DNA of 20,154 nt from Candidatus Saccharibacteria bacterium UBA2866 (lineage in GTDB: Bacteria > Patescibacteriota > Saccharimonadia > Saccharimonadales > Saccharimonadaceae). The position numbers and the translations under genes are program-made. Below, one piece after another: positions 1 through 7,649 of the stretch. The stretch spans positions 3,198 to 23,351 of the forward strand of contig DEEY01000010.1 in the NCBI GenBank assembly GCA_002350545.1. The letters run 5' to 3'. How positions within the stretch are numbered: position 1 is the stretch's first letter; each line of letters starts with the position of its first letter. The notes under the pieces were generated by a model, which was given only the letters and a program-made list of their open reading frames with translations, searched no databases and was not told the DNA's origin.

Positions 1-1922
1 CGTTCGGTATATTCAGTATCACTATCATCTAGCTTTACTTTGCCAGTAAAGGCTACGAGTGGCTTAATATCGTCAATCGCGTGGTCGGCAAGGTATTTCT
101 TTAATGCAAAGTAATAGCGCACGGCTTCTTCGCGCCAATTTGTTACGATCATTGCCTTGGCTTGGCCGCCAAGCTCGTTCTTTACATTATCGCGGAAGTG
201 AGAAACGATAATCGCAATGCGTTGCTCGATGTTTTCTGGATTCATCATCGCCGTGCGATAGATTTGCTTCTTGGCTTCCATGGTCTTTAGTGTCGGATCA
301 TCTTCACTCGATTTTAAGACCTTGTAGAAAGTATTGTATTCAGTGTAGTTGTTGAGCACATCGAGAATAAAGCCTTCCTCGATCGCTTGCTTCATTGAGT
401 ATAGATGGAAAGCAGCTTTTCTGACTTGGCCCTCTGGGGTTACAATATCCGTTCCAAATAACTGAAGCGTGGTTGGCTTTGGAGTGGCAGTAAATGCAAA
501 GACGGAGACATTTTCTTGCTTGCCATTCTTGCTCAATTCTTTTTCGAGGAGATCGGCTTGCTCTATATCATCTGGGTTTATGTCATTCTTCGCGCCGAGA
601 ATATTCTGTACGGCTGACATATCCTTGCCGGAAGTCGAAGAGTGAGCCTCGTCGATAATGACGGCGAATCTCTTGTCTTTTAGCTCACGTGCAAGCTCGT
701 TGAAGTCTAGATATAAGAACTTCTGAATCGTAGTCACGATAATCTTTGTGTTGCCTTTAAGTGCGTCGCGGAGCGTCGAGGAATCGTCTCCGGTCTCTTC
801 GCCAATCGCACGGATGAGCCCAGCTTGATGGTCAATGCTTTTTACGGCTTTCTGGAGCTGTTGGTCTACGACTAGGCGGTCGGTGACAATAATTACATTG
901 TCGAAGATCTGCTTATCGTCTTTATTGTGAAGCGAAGACAAGCGGTGCGCGAGCCAACAAATAGTGTTCGTCTTGCCAGAGCCGGCGCTATGCTCAATTA
1001 GGTAGTTAAGTGATGATTCATGTTCATAAACATCGGCAAGAAGTTTCTGGACGGCGTCGCGTTGATGATAACGAGGGAAGATAATCTTCTCTTTGTAAGA
1101 TTTCTCACCGGTTTCTGGATCTTTCTTTTCTTCACGAATCGTGAAGCAGAAGTTCATCAGAAGTTCAATCATACTGTCTGGGGTAAGTACATCATCCCAC
1201 ATATAATGAACAGGATATTCGCCAATGCCATCATTAAGAGGGTTTCCGGCGCCAGTCTTTACGCCCTCGCCCGAGCCACGGTTGAATGGTAGGAAAGTAG
1301 TGTCGATTCCATCGAGTTTGGTGGTCATGTAGACTTCGTTTAAGTCCATAGCGAAGTTCACAACCGTACCGGCCTTAAACTTAAAGAGGCGGTTATTTGG
1401 ATCGCGAGTATTAGTATATTGGTCGATTGCGTTGCGATAATTCTGACGCGAGTATTCGCTCTTTAACTCACAGCTGACTACGGCGAGGCCATTCACGAAG
1501 AGGACTAGATCCACGCGTTCGTGGTCACTAATAATGACTTCCTGCATAACGGTAAAGCGGTTCTTTTTGTAGAGCGCTTCAAGCGTTGGATTGTAAGAAG
1601 TAGCAGGTTTGTTATAGATGAGTTTTAGGGTGGTTCCGGTGATTTCTACACCATCTTTAAGAACATCAAGGAGACTGCTTTGGAGAATTTGTTGATTGAT
1701 TTTTGCGACGACCATTTCGTCGGTATTATCTTTATGAATCTTTTCGAGCGTTGCCATTTCTTCTGGCTGAGTATCGCGGAGAAAAGCGAGAAGTTCTTCA
1801 GTATCCATCGCGTAGCGCTTGTCATACTTTTCTTTAGCGATGCGCTCGCGATATCCAACATCGCTCAAACGCGCAATGAAGTATTGCTGATATTCTGTTT
1901 TCTCATCTATTAGTGATTTCAT
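1..1922 (-). CDS. hsdR: Type I restriction enzyme, R (endonuclease/translocase) subunit, partial
   Basis: The motor and nuclease subunit of a type I restriction system, which translocates and cuts unmodified DNA as an R2M2S complex. The frame is open from the ATG at 1922 to the window edge, so about 640 N-terminal residues are seen of roughly 1000 usual. The N-terminal PD-(D/E)XK nuclease is visible as D138, then E152-L-K154 in SCELKS. Helicase motifs follow: Walker A SAGSGKT (K317), DEAH box at 424-427, and FTATPKP near 475. The start codon overlaps the stop of the upstream gene as ATGA, so translation is probably coupled. It is the last visible gene of the hsdM-hsdS-unknown-hsdR operon. Everything seen is intact; the C-terminal part lies outside the window and cannot be judged. 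Confidence 0.96.
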   Translation of the reverse strand, partial: MKSLIDEKTEYQQYFIARLSDVGYRERIAKEKYDKRYAMDTEELLAFLRDTQPEEMATLEKIHKDNTDEMVVAKINQQILQSSLLDVLKDGVEITGTTLKLIYNKPATSYNPTLEALYKKNRFTVMQEVIISDHERVDLVLFVNGLAVVSCELKSEYSRQNYRNAIDQYTNTRDPNNRLFKFKAGTVVNFAMDLNEVYMTTKLDGIDTTFLPFNRGSGEGVKTGAGNPLNDGIGEYPVHYMWDDVLTPDSMIELLMNFCFTIREEKKDPETGEKSYKEKIIFPRYHQRDAVQKLLADVYEHESSLNYLIEHSAGSGKTNTICWLAHRLSSLHNKDDKQIFDNVIIVTDRLVVDQQLQKAVKSIDHQAGLIRAIGEETGDDSSTLRDALKGNTKIIVTTIQKFLYLDFNELARELKDKRFAVIIDEAHSSTSGKDMSAVQNILGAKNDINPDDIEQADLLEKELSKNGKQENVSVFAFTATPKPTTLQLFGTDIVTPEGQVRKAAFHLYSMKQAIEEGFILDVLNNYTEYNTFYKVLKSSEDDPTLKTMEAKKQIYRTAMMNPENIEQRIAIIVSHFRDNVKNELGGQAKAMIVTNWREEAVRYYFALKKYLADHAIDDIKPLVAFTGKVKLDDSDTEYTE

Positions 1923-2575
1923 TTAGCTTTCTCCTTAGTTTTATTATCTGCTATCTCCCATTCGAACGAATATTTTATCCTATGTCTATAACTCAAGCTC
2001 TTGGTCTCTGTTTTGATTGCCTTGAGCTCATTATAGAGTTGATCGTGAAGCTTAATCTTATATCGGCCCATGTATATTTCTTGGTGGACTTTGCCGTCGC
2101 TCCTTTTAACGTTTTTCTTTTCTGGAGCATCTTCTATTAAGAACCACTCTGTATTCATCAAATAATCATCTTCGTATCCGGATCCTGCATAAACATAAGT
2201 CCATGGGTTTTTATTATCTACGAGGTGTTCTACGAGCCAGTAAAACTTATCGGGGGAGTTGGTTAGAAAGCTTTTAAGGTCTTCTCGTTGATCCGCTAAT
2301 CTTGCCTCGTAGTTTTCGCGCTTATACCTTGAGTTTCTATTCTTTTTAACCGCCATTTTAATTAAACTAGTAACGCCGCTAAAGATGACGTAGAATATTG
2401 CGGCTGACACAATGAAAATCGCAATGGTTTTCCAGTCGTTATTTTCAAATGGGATACTATTTCTCCAATCTGCCGGCGTTGCGATTGTGGCGAAAAATCC
2501 ACCGATAAGGGAGAGTGCAAAAACTACCCAATTTTTATTGAGGAAGAATTTTATGGCCTCTCCGACGGAGCTCAT
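1919..2575 (-). CDS. Unknown two-helix membrane protein inside the type I RM operon
   Basis: A 218-residue protein that I do not recognise. Two hydrophobic segments stand out, about residues 16-33 (WVVFALSLIGGFFATIA) and 50-76 (TIAIFIVSAAIFYVIFSGV). They are followed by a long charged region rich in K, R and E that is probably cytoplasmic, with several aromatic residues around 100-165. It overlaps the hsdS stop by ATGA at its start and the hsdR start by ATGA at its end, so it is translated as a built-in member of the operon rather than a passenger. Ends in TGA. Possible roles, all inference: tethering or regulating the restriction complex, or a separate membrane-linked defence function. No catalytic motif was seen. 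Confidence 0.85.
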   Translation of the reverse strand: MSSVGEAIKFFLNKNWVVFALSLIGGFFATIATPADWRNSIPFENNDWKTIAIFIVSAAIFYVIFSGVTSLIKMAVKKNRNSRYKRENYEARLADQREDLKSFLTNSPDKFYWLVEHLVDNKNPWTYVYAGSGYEDDYLMNTEWFLIEDAPEKKNVKRSDGKVHQEIYMGRYKIKLHDQLYNELKAIKTETKSLSYRHRIKYSFEWEIADNKTKEKAK

Positions 2576-3831
2576 GCAACCCTCTTCTTTCCGGTTACAT
2601 ACTCATAAATGATAGATTTTTTGTATGCATCAATTTTTTGCAGCTGATCGCTTTTTTCTTCTATGATATTGCACATCTTAGCATTAAAATCATCCAAGAA
2701 GTTAGCTATAGCTTCCTGTTCTTCGACTGGCGGAAATGTAACGTGAGCATTTCCAATAAGTTGCTGATTCAAGATTTTGGATCCGTAGATATTGGTGTTT
2801 GCATTGTATTCAATTAACGACGAAGAGTATTTCAAAAATCGGAGATTTCGTGCTTCTTTGCAAGAAAAGCTAATAATTGCCTCGTTAGTATATATATCTT
2901 TTTCCGCGAGGGCAACCTGACCAAGTGATAGCTTAAAGCTATAAAGCAAACTCCCTGCCTTGGCTATCCTAGGGTGGAATGCTTCAATATATTTTTTACT
3001 TATCTTACTTTTTGTAATTTCCGGCAGTAAACCATTTTTATTAATATCTGCAATAGTAACCCAATTAAAACCGTCAATGTCATCGTAATAATCGGTTCTC
3101 TTACTGTCTGGCGTAAAACCTGATTGCATTTTAAAAACATCTTTTACTCGAATGATTTCCCATTTCTCTGGAATGCTTCCAATATACGATCGGCCGCTAT
3201 CTTTCATTTCAGCATTTGGGTTGAGTCCTTTAGTTACCGCACGAGTAATAACAGATTTTTTATATTCTTCGAGAATGTCAATTTGTTTTTGGATATCTTC
3301 AGATAACCGATCTATCTCAGCGCATTTTTCATCTAGAAAGTCAGCAATTTTTTCTTGCTCATCTAATGGCGGAACAGTGACACAAATGCTTTTCATATCT
3401 TGCCAGTTTGTTGACCACAAGTCGTCCACGATCCCGTGACCCCACTTGAAGAACTCATCGGCAAAAAGAGTAGTATGAAAGAGCCAATTATAATAAATTG
3501 GGTTCATCTTACCAATAGGTTTTAACACAGTATTTATCAATGATACAGAACCATCGTACTGTGATATACCGCATGAGCCTCGCCTATCGGAGCGGCTATT
3601 AATCGCGAAGTCACCTTTCTTTACGAGTTTCCTATTTGAGTGATCATCCGTTTTGGCTACAGTCTCGAGCTGCGGAAGTACGCCCTGCATAGTCACAGAA
3701 AGTGGTGGGTAATCTTCGTCGCTTACTTTCGTGTTACGCGGAGAATATAGCGCGGCAATTCTTTTGACTTCCCAGTTTTCTGGAATAATTCCTATCCATT
3801 CTTGTCCGCTATCTTTCATCGTTTCTGCCAT
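2572..3831 (-). CDS. hsdS: Type I RM specificity subunit
   Basis: Selects the bipartite DNA target for methylation and restriction. The 419 residues show the classic two-half layout: target-recognition domain 1 (about 12-155), a central conserved helix (about 156-205, starting PPLDEQEKIADFLDEK), target-recognition domain 2 (about 217-365) and a C-terminal conserved helix (about 367-415, starting PPVEEQEAIANFLDD). Each half begins with a matching block, MKDSGQEWIGIIPENWE at 5-21 and MKDSGRSYIGSIPEKWE at 209-225. Length is normal for the family. The ATG overlaps the hsdM stop by one base (TAATG), and a GGAGG inside the end of hsdM serves as its ribosome binding site. The two recognition domains differ, so an asymmetric split target is expected. 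The target cannot be read from sequence alone. Confidence 0.95.
   Translation of the reverse strand: MAETMKDSGQEWIGIIPENWEVKRIAALYSPRNTKVSDEDYPPLSVTMQGVLPQLETVAKTDDHSNRKLVKKGDFAINSRSDRRGSCGISQYDGSVSLINTVLKPIGKMNPIYYNWLFHTTLFADEFFKWGHGIVDDLWSTNWQDMKSICVTVPPLDEQEKIADFLDEKCAEIDRLSEDIQKQIDILEEYKKSVITRAVTKGLNPNAEMKDSGRSYIGSIPEKWEIIRVKDVFKMQSGFTPDSKRTDYYDDIDGFNWVTIADINKNGLLPEITKSKISKKYIEAFHPRIAKAGSLLYSFKLSLGQVALAEKDIYTNEAIISFSCKEARNLRFLKYSSSLIEYNANTNIYGSKILNQQLIGNAHVTFPPVEEQEAIANFLDDFNAKMCNIIEEKSDQLQKIDAYKKSIIYEYVTGKKRVA
3194..3819. repeat. 14-bp direct repeat flanking the first HsdS recognition domain
   Basis: The plus-strand string CCGCTATCTTTCAT occurs at 3194-3207 and again at 3806-3819. Both copies encode MKDSG at the start of an HsdS half. 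The exact DNA identity sits inside a longer stretch of protein similarity and brackets recognition domain 1. Recombination between such copies could remove or swap the domain, but 14 bp may equally be conserved coding sequence. Confidence 0.6.
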
Positions 3832-5909
3832 TAAGCCTCCTTGAATAGCTTAGAGACTCTTTCGCTGACGGATTTTTCTAGATCAAGGAATTCTTTTTCG
3901 AGTTCTTCGCTAGATTTAGGTTCTTGATACTTATAGAAGTAGCGCGTAAATGGGATTTCTGCACCGATTTTGTCTTCGTCAAAGTATTTTGCGTCTGGGA
4001 CATGAGGTAGAACTTCGCGCGCCATATAGTCTTCGACGTCTTCATCAAATTTTACGATCTCAGAATCTTTAGTGGATTTGTCGTATTCAATTTCACCATT
4101 GCGTTTAGTTTGAATTTTGGCAGACTTATCCATCTCTGATAGCCCATCCATAATCTTTGCGATGATCTTCTTGTCTAACTTAATGTCGGCGAGTACTTCT
4201 TCAAGAACTGGTTCAAAATCCTCTGGTGAGTTGTACTTCTTTTCAGACTTCGCATTATTCAGTGCTTCAATGACAGCTTCGTAGGTTCCCTTATTGGCAC
4301 GAAAACCGTCTAGCTTCTTCTGATCTTTACTGCTTAGCTTATCGGCGTTCTCAAGTTCATATACCTTGGCCTCATCATACAAAGTATTTAGAGCGCCGTT
4401 CGAAAGCATATTTTCGATTCTCGTCGTAGTGATTGCGTAGCTTCTTTGGAGCGGTTGCATTACGGTGTATTCACGGTAGATAAACTCAGTGTTCTTGTAG
4501 ACTTTTGATAGTTCTGGATCTGCGTCCTCAAAATCCTTATAGAGTTTTACTATCTTATCAATATCTACACCTTTAAACTCATTTTTCTTCATACCGAGAG
4601 GCTTGCGAAGTTTATGGAAGATTTGTGAAGCGTCGATAAGCTGAATTTTGCCTTTGCGTTCTTGACGCTTATTCTTCGACAGAATCCATACGTAAGTCTG
4701 AATGCCGGTGTTATAAAATAGATCGGTCGGCAGGGCAATAATAGCCTCAATGCGGTCTTTTTCAAGTAAGAAGCGGCGGATTTGAGATTCGCCAGAAAGC
4801 GTTCCACCAGTAAATAGTGGGCTACCATTTTCAATAATAGCGGCGCGTCCAAGCTTATCATCCATCTTATCTAATGCAGATTGCATGAAGAGAAGTTGAG
4901 AATCGCCGCCGGACGGAAGTCCAGCACCCCAACGACCATCAATGCCTTTGCGATATTCTGCGCGAACAGCATCTTCCTGTCCTTGTTTTGCGTCCTTGCC
5001 GGCCCATGGTGTTCCGAATGGTGGATTCTCGATCACGAGACGCATCTTCTGATTTGGGAAACAATCCTCCTTAAAAGTATCAGCATGGCGGAAGTTTTCG
5101 GAATTCTGGCCCTTAATAAGCATTTCGGCGAGGCCGATAGACCAGCTAACAGAGTTGTATTCTTGACCAAACAGACGAACATTTGCAGTTGGGTTCATCG
5201 CTTTAATAGAATCATAAGCAGTAGAGAGCATACCACCTGTTCCACAGGCTTGGTCACAGACCGTTACGACTTTTTGCGGATCCTTTAGGTCGTCACAGCC
5301 CTCAGACATGAGAACTTCGACTAGCATCTTAATAATGTCGCGACCAGTATAGAATTGACCTGCATCCACATTCTCGAAGAATCGGCCAATTAGATTTTCG
5401 AAGATGTAGCCCATCTGTACGCTATCATAAGTCTTTGGCGAGAGATCGAGCTCCGAGAAGTCCTTTACGACAGAATAGAGACAGCCCTCTTTATCCATCT
5501 TTTCGATTTGTTTACCAAGTTCGAGGCCGCTCAAGATATTGCGGACATTTTGAGAGAAGCCGCTAATATATTCCTTGAAGTTCGCGGCGATATTGTTTGG
5601 ATCGTTGCAGAGTTCAGCTAGGGTGTAGCGGCTCGTATTATAGAACTGGTAGCCAGAGATTTTGTAAAGGAATTGTGGGGGGAGATTATTATTTTTCTCG
5701 TAGTTTTCGAGAATTTCTTTCTTCGTGTCAGTAAGAGAGCATTCAAAACGACGCACGATTGTCATCGGAATAATGACATCGCCATACTTATCTGGCATAT
5801 AGGCGCCACGTAGTTTGTTGGCTATATTCCAAATAAAGTTAGCTTGATCGGTAACTTGAGCTGAATTCTTGTTTCCGGTCGGCGCCGAATTATTGCTTGC
5901 CTCTGGCAT
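3831..5909 (-). CDS. hsdM: Type I RM adenine-N6 methyltransferase subunit
   Basis: Transfers a methyl group from S-adenosylmethionine to adenine N6 within the site chosen by HsdS. The 692 residues contain an N-terminal HsdM helical domain, the family signature GQFYTGRDI (184-192), SAM-binding motif I ACGTGG (221-226), GQEYN (248-252) and catalytic motif IV NPPF (295-298). The protein is longer than the roughly 500-residue enterobacterial type; the extra length is C-terminal (about 480-692), charged and probably helical, where contacts with HsdS are expected. GGAG at 5918-5921 (read on the minus strand) lies seven bases before the ATG. First gene of the operon, with its promoter at 5951-5960. 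Confidence 0.96.
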   Translation of the reverse strand: MPEASNNSAPTGNKNSAQVTDQANFIWNIANKLRGAYMPDKYGDVIIPMTIVRRFECSLTDTKKEILENYEKNNNLPPQFLYKISGYQFYNTSRYTLAELCNDPNNIAANFKEYISGFSQNVRNILSGLELGKQIEKMDKEGCLYSVVKDFSELDLSPKTYDSVQMGYIFENLIGRFFENVDAGQFYTGRDIIKMLVEVLMSEGCDDLKDPQKVVTVCDQACGTGGMLSTAYDSIKAMNPTANVRLFGQEYNSVSWSIGLAEMLIKGQNSENFRHADTFKEDCFPNQKMRLVIENPPFGTPWAGKDAKQGQEDAVRAEYRKGIDGRWGAGLPSGGDSQLLFMQSALDKMDDKLGRAAIIENGSPLFTGGTLSGESQIRRFLLEKDRIEAIIALPTDLFYNTGIQTYVWILSKNKRQERKGKIQLIDASQIFHKLRKPLGMKKNEFKGVDIDKIVKLYKDFEDADPELSKVYKNTEFIYREYTVMQPLQRSYAITTTRIENMLSNGALNTLYDEAKVYELENADKLSSKDQKKLDGFRANKGTYEAVIEALNNAKSEKKYNSPEDFEPVLEEVLADIKLDKKIIAKIMDGLSEMDKSAKIQTKRNGEIEYDKSTKDSEIVKFDEDVEDYMAREVLPHVPDAKYFDEDKIGAEIPFTRYFYKYQEPKSSEELEKEFLDLEKSVSERVSKLFKEA

Positions 5910-5950
5910 TTGTATTACTCCACAATTAAATTATAAATATCCTTATATAA

Positions 5951-5960
5951 ATTATATCAC
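5951..5960 (-). promoter_or_regulatory. Extended -10 promoter of the hsd operon
   Basis: On the minus strand the sequence reads GTGATATAAT, an extended -10 (TG-A-TATAAT) with no convincing -35. The expected start falls near 5944, giving a leader of about 35 nt that contains the hsdM ribosome binding site. Confidence 0.7.
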
Positions 5961-6009
5961 GAAACTCATAATTTCCGAAGTGTTGGCTGTCTGTTCAAAA
6001 CGCTTAAAT

Positions 6010-6020
6010 TATGTTATAAT
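6010..6020 (+). promoter_or_regulatory. Extended -10 promoter divergent from hsdM
   Basis: TATGTTATAAT matches the extended -10 form seen throughout the window. The -35 is poor. Its transcript would start near 6027 and runs at once into a weak hairpin (GTGAAT at 6029, ATTCAC to 6048) followed by TTTTTATT, so much of it may end there. Confidence 0.55.
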
Positions 6021-6117
6021 AATAGAGGTGAATTAATAGCTATTCACTTTTTATTGGTAGTAATCAAGGCAAGCTTTTCTGGATGCCAATCTAAAATCTG
6101 CGGCTCGGGCCAAAATG

Positions 6118-6146
6118 TTGACCTTTATGGCCATAAGAGTTATAAT
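6118..6146 (+). promoter_or_regulatory. Near-consensus sigma-70 promoter upstream of the recombinase genes
   Basis: TTGACC (6118-6123), a 17-base spacer and TATAAT (6141-6146) make one of the best -35/-10 pairs in the window. The start is expected near 6153, about 20 nt before the hairpin set at 6173-6221, so this promoter feeds the putative attenuator and then the 97-residue gene and the recombinase. Confidence 0.7.
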
Positions 6147-6172
6147 AGCATTAACGAAAAGATTGCGATTAG

Positions 6173-6221
6173 TGGCTCCGCTAGGAGCCAAGAGCTCCTA
6201 TGTGAAAACTAGGAGCTTTTT
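6173..6221 (+). terminator. Intrinsic terminator with a competing antiterminator-like hairpin
   Basis: Three stems compete. TGGCTCC (6173-6179) can pair with GGAGCCA (6184-6190) over a 4-base loop. AGCTCCTA (6193-6200) can pair with TAGGAGCT (6210-6217), an 8-bp stem followed by a run of T to 6221, which is an intrinsic terminator. TAGGAGC (6182-6188) can instead pair with GCTCCTA (6194-6200), which would break both. The arms are therefore mutually exclusive, the layout of an attenuator. It may also simply end a roughly 70-nt small RNA. No known riboswitch or T-box motif was recognised. Confidence 0.65.
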
Positions 6222-6237
6222 CGAGCTTCCATGTACC

Positions 6238-6253
6238 GTCATTCCGGAATGAC
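6238..6253. promoter_or_regulatory. Perfect 16-bp palindrome, candidate operator
   Basis: GTCATTCCGGAATGAC is a perfect inverted repeat with no spacer. It lies between the terminator-like hairpins and the ribosome binding site of the 97-residue gene. A dimeric DNA-binding protein or recombinase accessory factor could bind it. No regulator family can be assigned. Confidence 0.5.
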
Positions 6254-6334
6254 GTAGTGCAATAAATATTAACTTAATCTCTCGTGGAGGTACGGGATCC
6301 TGTATTTTTGCGAGCTTCTTCAGGAGCGGTATTT

Positions 6335-6628
6335 ATGGAAATTCCAAGCATCAATGTCATTGTCAGTGGTAATTCTTCAAAGAAGAATAACAATGTCTAT
6401 GTCAATGTTAGCGAGCACGTGCGATCTGTCGACGCTCGGGCCGAGCATCTGGCTAGAAAAATAGGCAACGAAGATAACGAAATCGCCTACAAACTCTACT
6501 GCAAAGCATTCTATGTACTATCAGAGGACAAAGTTTGGTCGCTTTACGAGTTGGCCCAGAAGAAAGGGAGGAATCCAGCGAAGTATCTGTCTTGGCTACT
6601 TTCCAACGAAATAAGAAGAGCTAGCTGA
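6335..6628 (+). CDS. Small protein of unknown function preceding the recombinase
   Basis: A 97-residue soluble protein that I do not recognise. The ATG at 6335 is chosen because AGGAG lies at 6322-6326, eight bases upstream. A GTG at 6284 in the same frame would add 17 residues but has no clear ribosome binding site and overlaps a possible hairpin. The first 25 residues are N-, S- and V-rich (VIVSGNSSKKNNNVYVNVSE) and likely beta or disordered. The rest looks helical and basic, ending NPAKYLSWLLSNEIRRAS. It lies 51 bases before the recombinase in the same direction, so a recombination directionality or regulatory factor is possible by position only. Ends in TGA, like the neighbouring island genes hsdS and the membrane protein. 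Confidence 0.75.
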   Translation: MEIPSINVIVSGNSSKKNNNVYVNVSEHVRSVDARAEHLARKIGNEDNEIAYKLYCKAFYVLSEDKVWSLYELAQKKGRNPAKYLSWLLSNEIRRAS

Positions 6629-6679
6629 GGTTAGTTCCGATAAGACTGGCTTCGCTAGATTTAACTGGAAAGGAATAAA

Positions 6680-7582
6680 ATGAAACCAGATTTAACTTTA
6701 TCGGAAGCTTTTGAGCTCTATCGTAAAGACGTGATCGTCTATAAAAATCAGTCGGCCAAGACTGAAGAGATGAACAGGTGCGCCATGAAGTCTATCGTCG
6801 ATTTTCTTGGTGATATTCCGATTTCGGAACTTGAGTTTGATCAAGTCCGTAAATGGACAGCGGACTTAAGGAAAACACGAACGTCAAATACGGTGCGCGG
6901 CTATATCTTAAAGCTTCGCGTAGTTTTAAAACACCTTAAGGCGCTCAATTATGAGGTATTGGACGCTGAAGCTGTTGGAATCCCCAAACGAGATTCTCGA
7001 GTTGTCGATTATCTCGAAGTGGATGAGGTTCAAGCTATGCTTCATGCTGTATTTCAGAAAGGTGCCGGCTATACCAAATTCAAGCGATATAGAAACCGCG
7101 CCATTATCGCTTTGATGTTTAGCGCCGGGCTTCGTAATGGTGAACTTTGCGCCATGGAGCGTACCCAGATTAAACCGGGAATTGACAGCTTTACTGTGAT
7201 CGGAAAGGGCAACAAGCCTCGTGTCTGCTTCATTGATCCAGTTACTCATAAATATATCGATGAGTATCTTGCGCTTCGCGACGATCCTTATCCGGCGCTT
7301 TTTGTTTCGGAGCAGCAGAAAGGGCAAGAAAAGATTAATCCTGGCGTCGTTCAGATGGTTGTTAAAAATGCGGCGATTAAAGCCGGCTTAGAGAAGAATA
7401 TCCATCCGCATACGCTTCGTCACTCATTTGCGACCGACTTGCTCCGTAATAATACTAATATTGTCTATGTCAAAGAGCTTCTCGGCCACGCCAGCATCCA
7501 AGTCACCATGACTTATACCCACGTCGTAAATGAGGATCTACGCGAGATTCATCGCCGGAAGCATACTGTTATTCACGCTTAG
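6680..7582 (+). CDS. Tyrosine recombinase/integrase of the XerC/D type
   Basis: Cuts and rejoins DNA through a covalent 3'-phosphotyrosine. The 300 residues have an N-terminal SAM-like core-binding domain (about 5-90) and a catalytic domain (about 110-290). All catalytic residues are visible: R152 in SAGLRNGEL, K176 in GKGNKPR, H244 and R247 in HPHTLRHSF, H270 in ELLGH and nucleophile Y279 in TMTYTHV. AAAGGA at 6669-6674 precedes the ATG by five bases. Length and motifs resemble XerC/D, but its position, reading toward a tRNA 3' fragment 200 bp downstream and beside a restriction operon, fits the integrase of an island. It could also be a chromosome-dimer Xer enzyme, or invert DNA elsewhere. 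Confidence 0.93.
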   Translation: MKPDLTLSEAFELYRKDVIVYKNQSAKTEEMNRCAMKSIVDFLGDIPISELEFDQVRKWTADLRKTRTSNTVRGYILKLRVVLKHLKALNYEVLDAEAVGIPKRDSRVVDYLEVDEVQAMLHAVFQKGAGYTKFKRYRNRAIIALMFSAGLRNGELCAMERTQIKPGIDSFTVIGKGNKPRVCFIDPVTHKYIDEYLALRDDPYPALFVSEQQKGQEKINPGVVQMVVKNAAIKAGLEKNIHPHTLRHSFATDLLRNNTNIVYVKELLGHASIQVTMTYTHVVNEDLREIHRRKHTVIHA

Positions 7583-7590
7583 CAAAAGAA

Positions 7591-7624
7591 AGGCTGTGAA
7601 ATTTCTAGTTTTCACGGCCTTTTT
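7591..7624 (+). terminator. Terminator of the recombinase gene
   Basis: AGGCTGTGAAA (7591-7601) pairs with TTTCACGGCCT (7610-7620), an 11-bp stem with one G-U pair and an 8-base loop, followed by a T run to 7624. It starts nine bases after the recombinase stop codon. Confidence 0.9.
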
Positions 7625-7632
7625 GATGAAAG

Positions 7633-7643
7633 TATGGTATAAT
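7633..7643 (+). promoter_or_regulatory. Extended -10 promoter between the recombinase and the tRNA fragment
   Basis: TATGGTATAAT is identical to the SDR gene promoter element at 9861-9871. Its transcript would begin near 7650 and cover only the stem-loop stretch and the tRNA fragment, with no clear protein gene. Confidence 0.6.
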
Positions 7644-7649
7644 AGATTC

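Noticed and set aside
4881..5288. Long plus-strand frames over hsdM and other genes
   Set aside because: They are antisense or shifted frames of well-supported genes, without ribosome binding sites or recognisable domains.
6116..6253. A 45-codon plus-strand reading frame over the attenuator and palindrome
   Set aside because: No ribosome binding site, its start precedes the strong promoter's own -35 region, and it is better explained by the overlapping regulatory structures. A leader peptide cannot be fully excluded.
6284..6334. Earlier GTG start for the 97-residue gene
   Set aside because: No ribosome binding site at a proper distance; the ATG at 6335 has AGGAG eight bases upstream.
6680..7582. 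The recombinase as an hsdS phase-variation invertase
   Set aside because: No inverted repeats or second hsdS copy are visible, and it lies on the far side of hsdM. The adjacent tRNA fragment explains it better.
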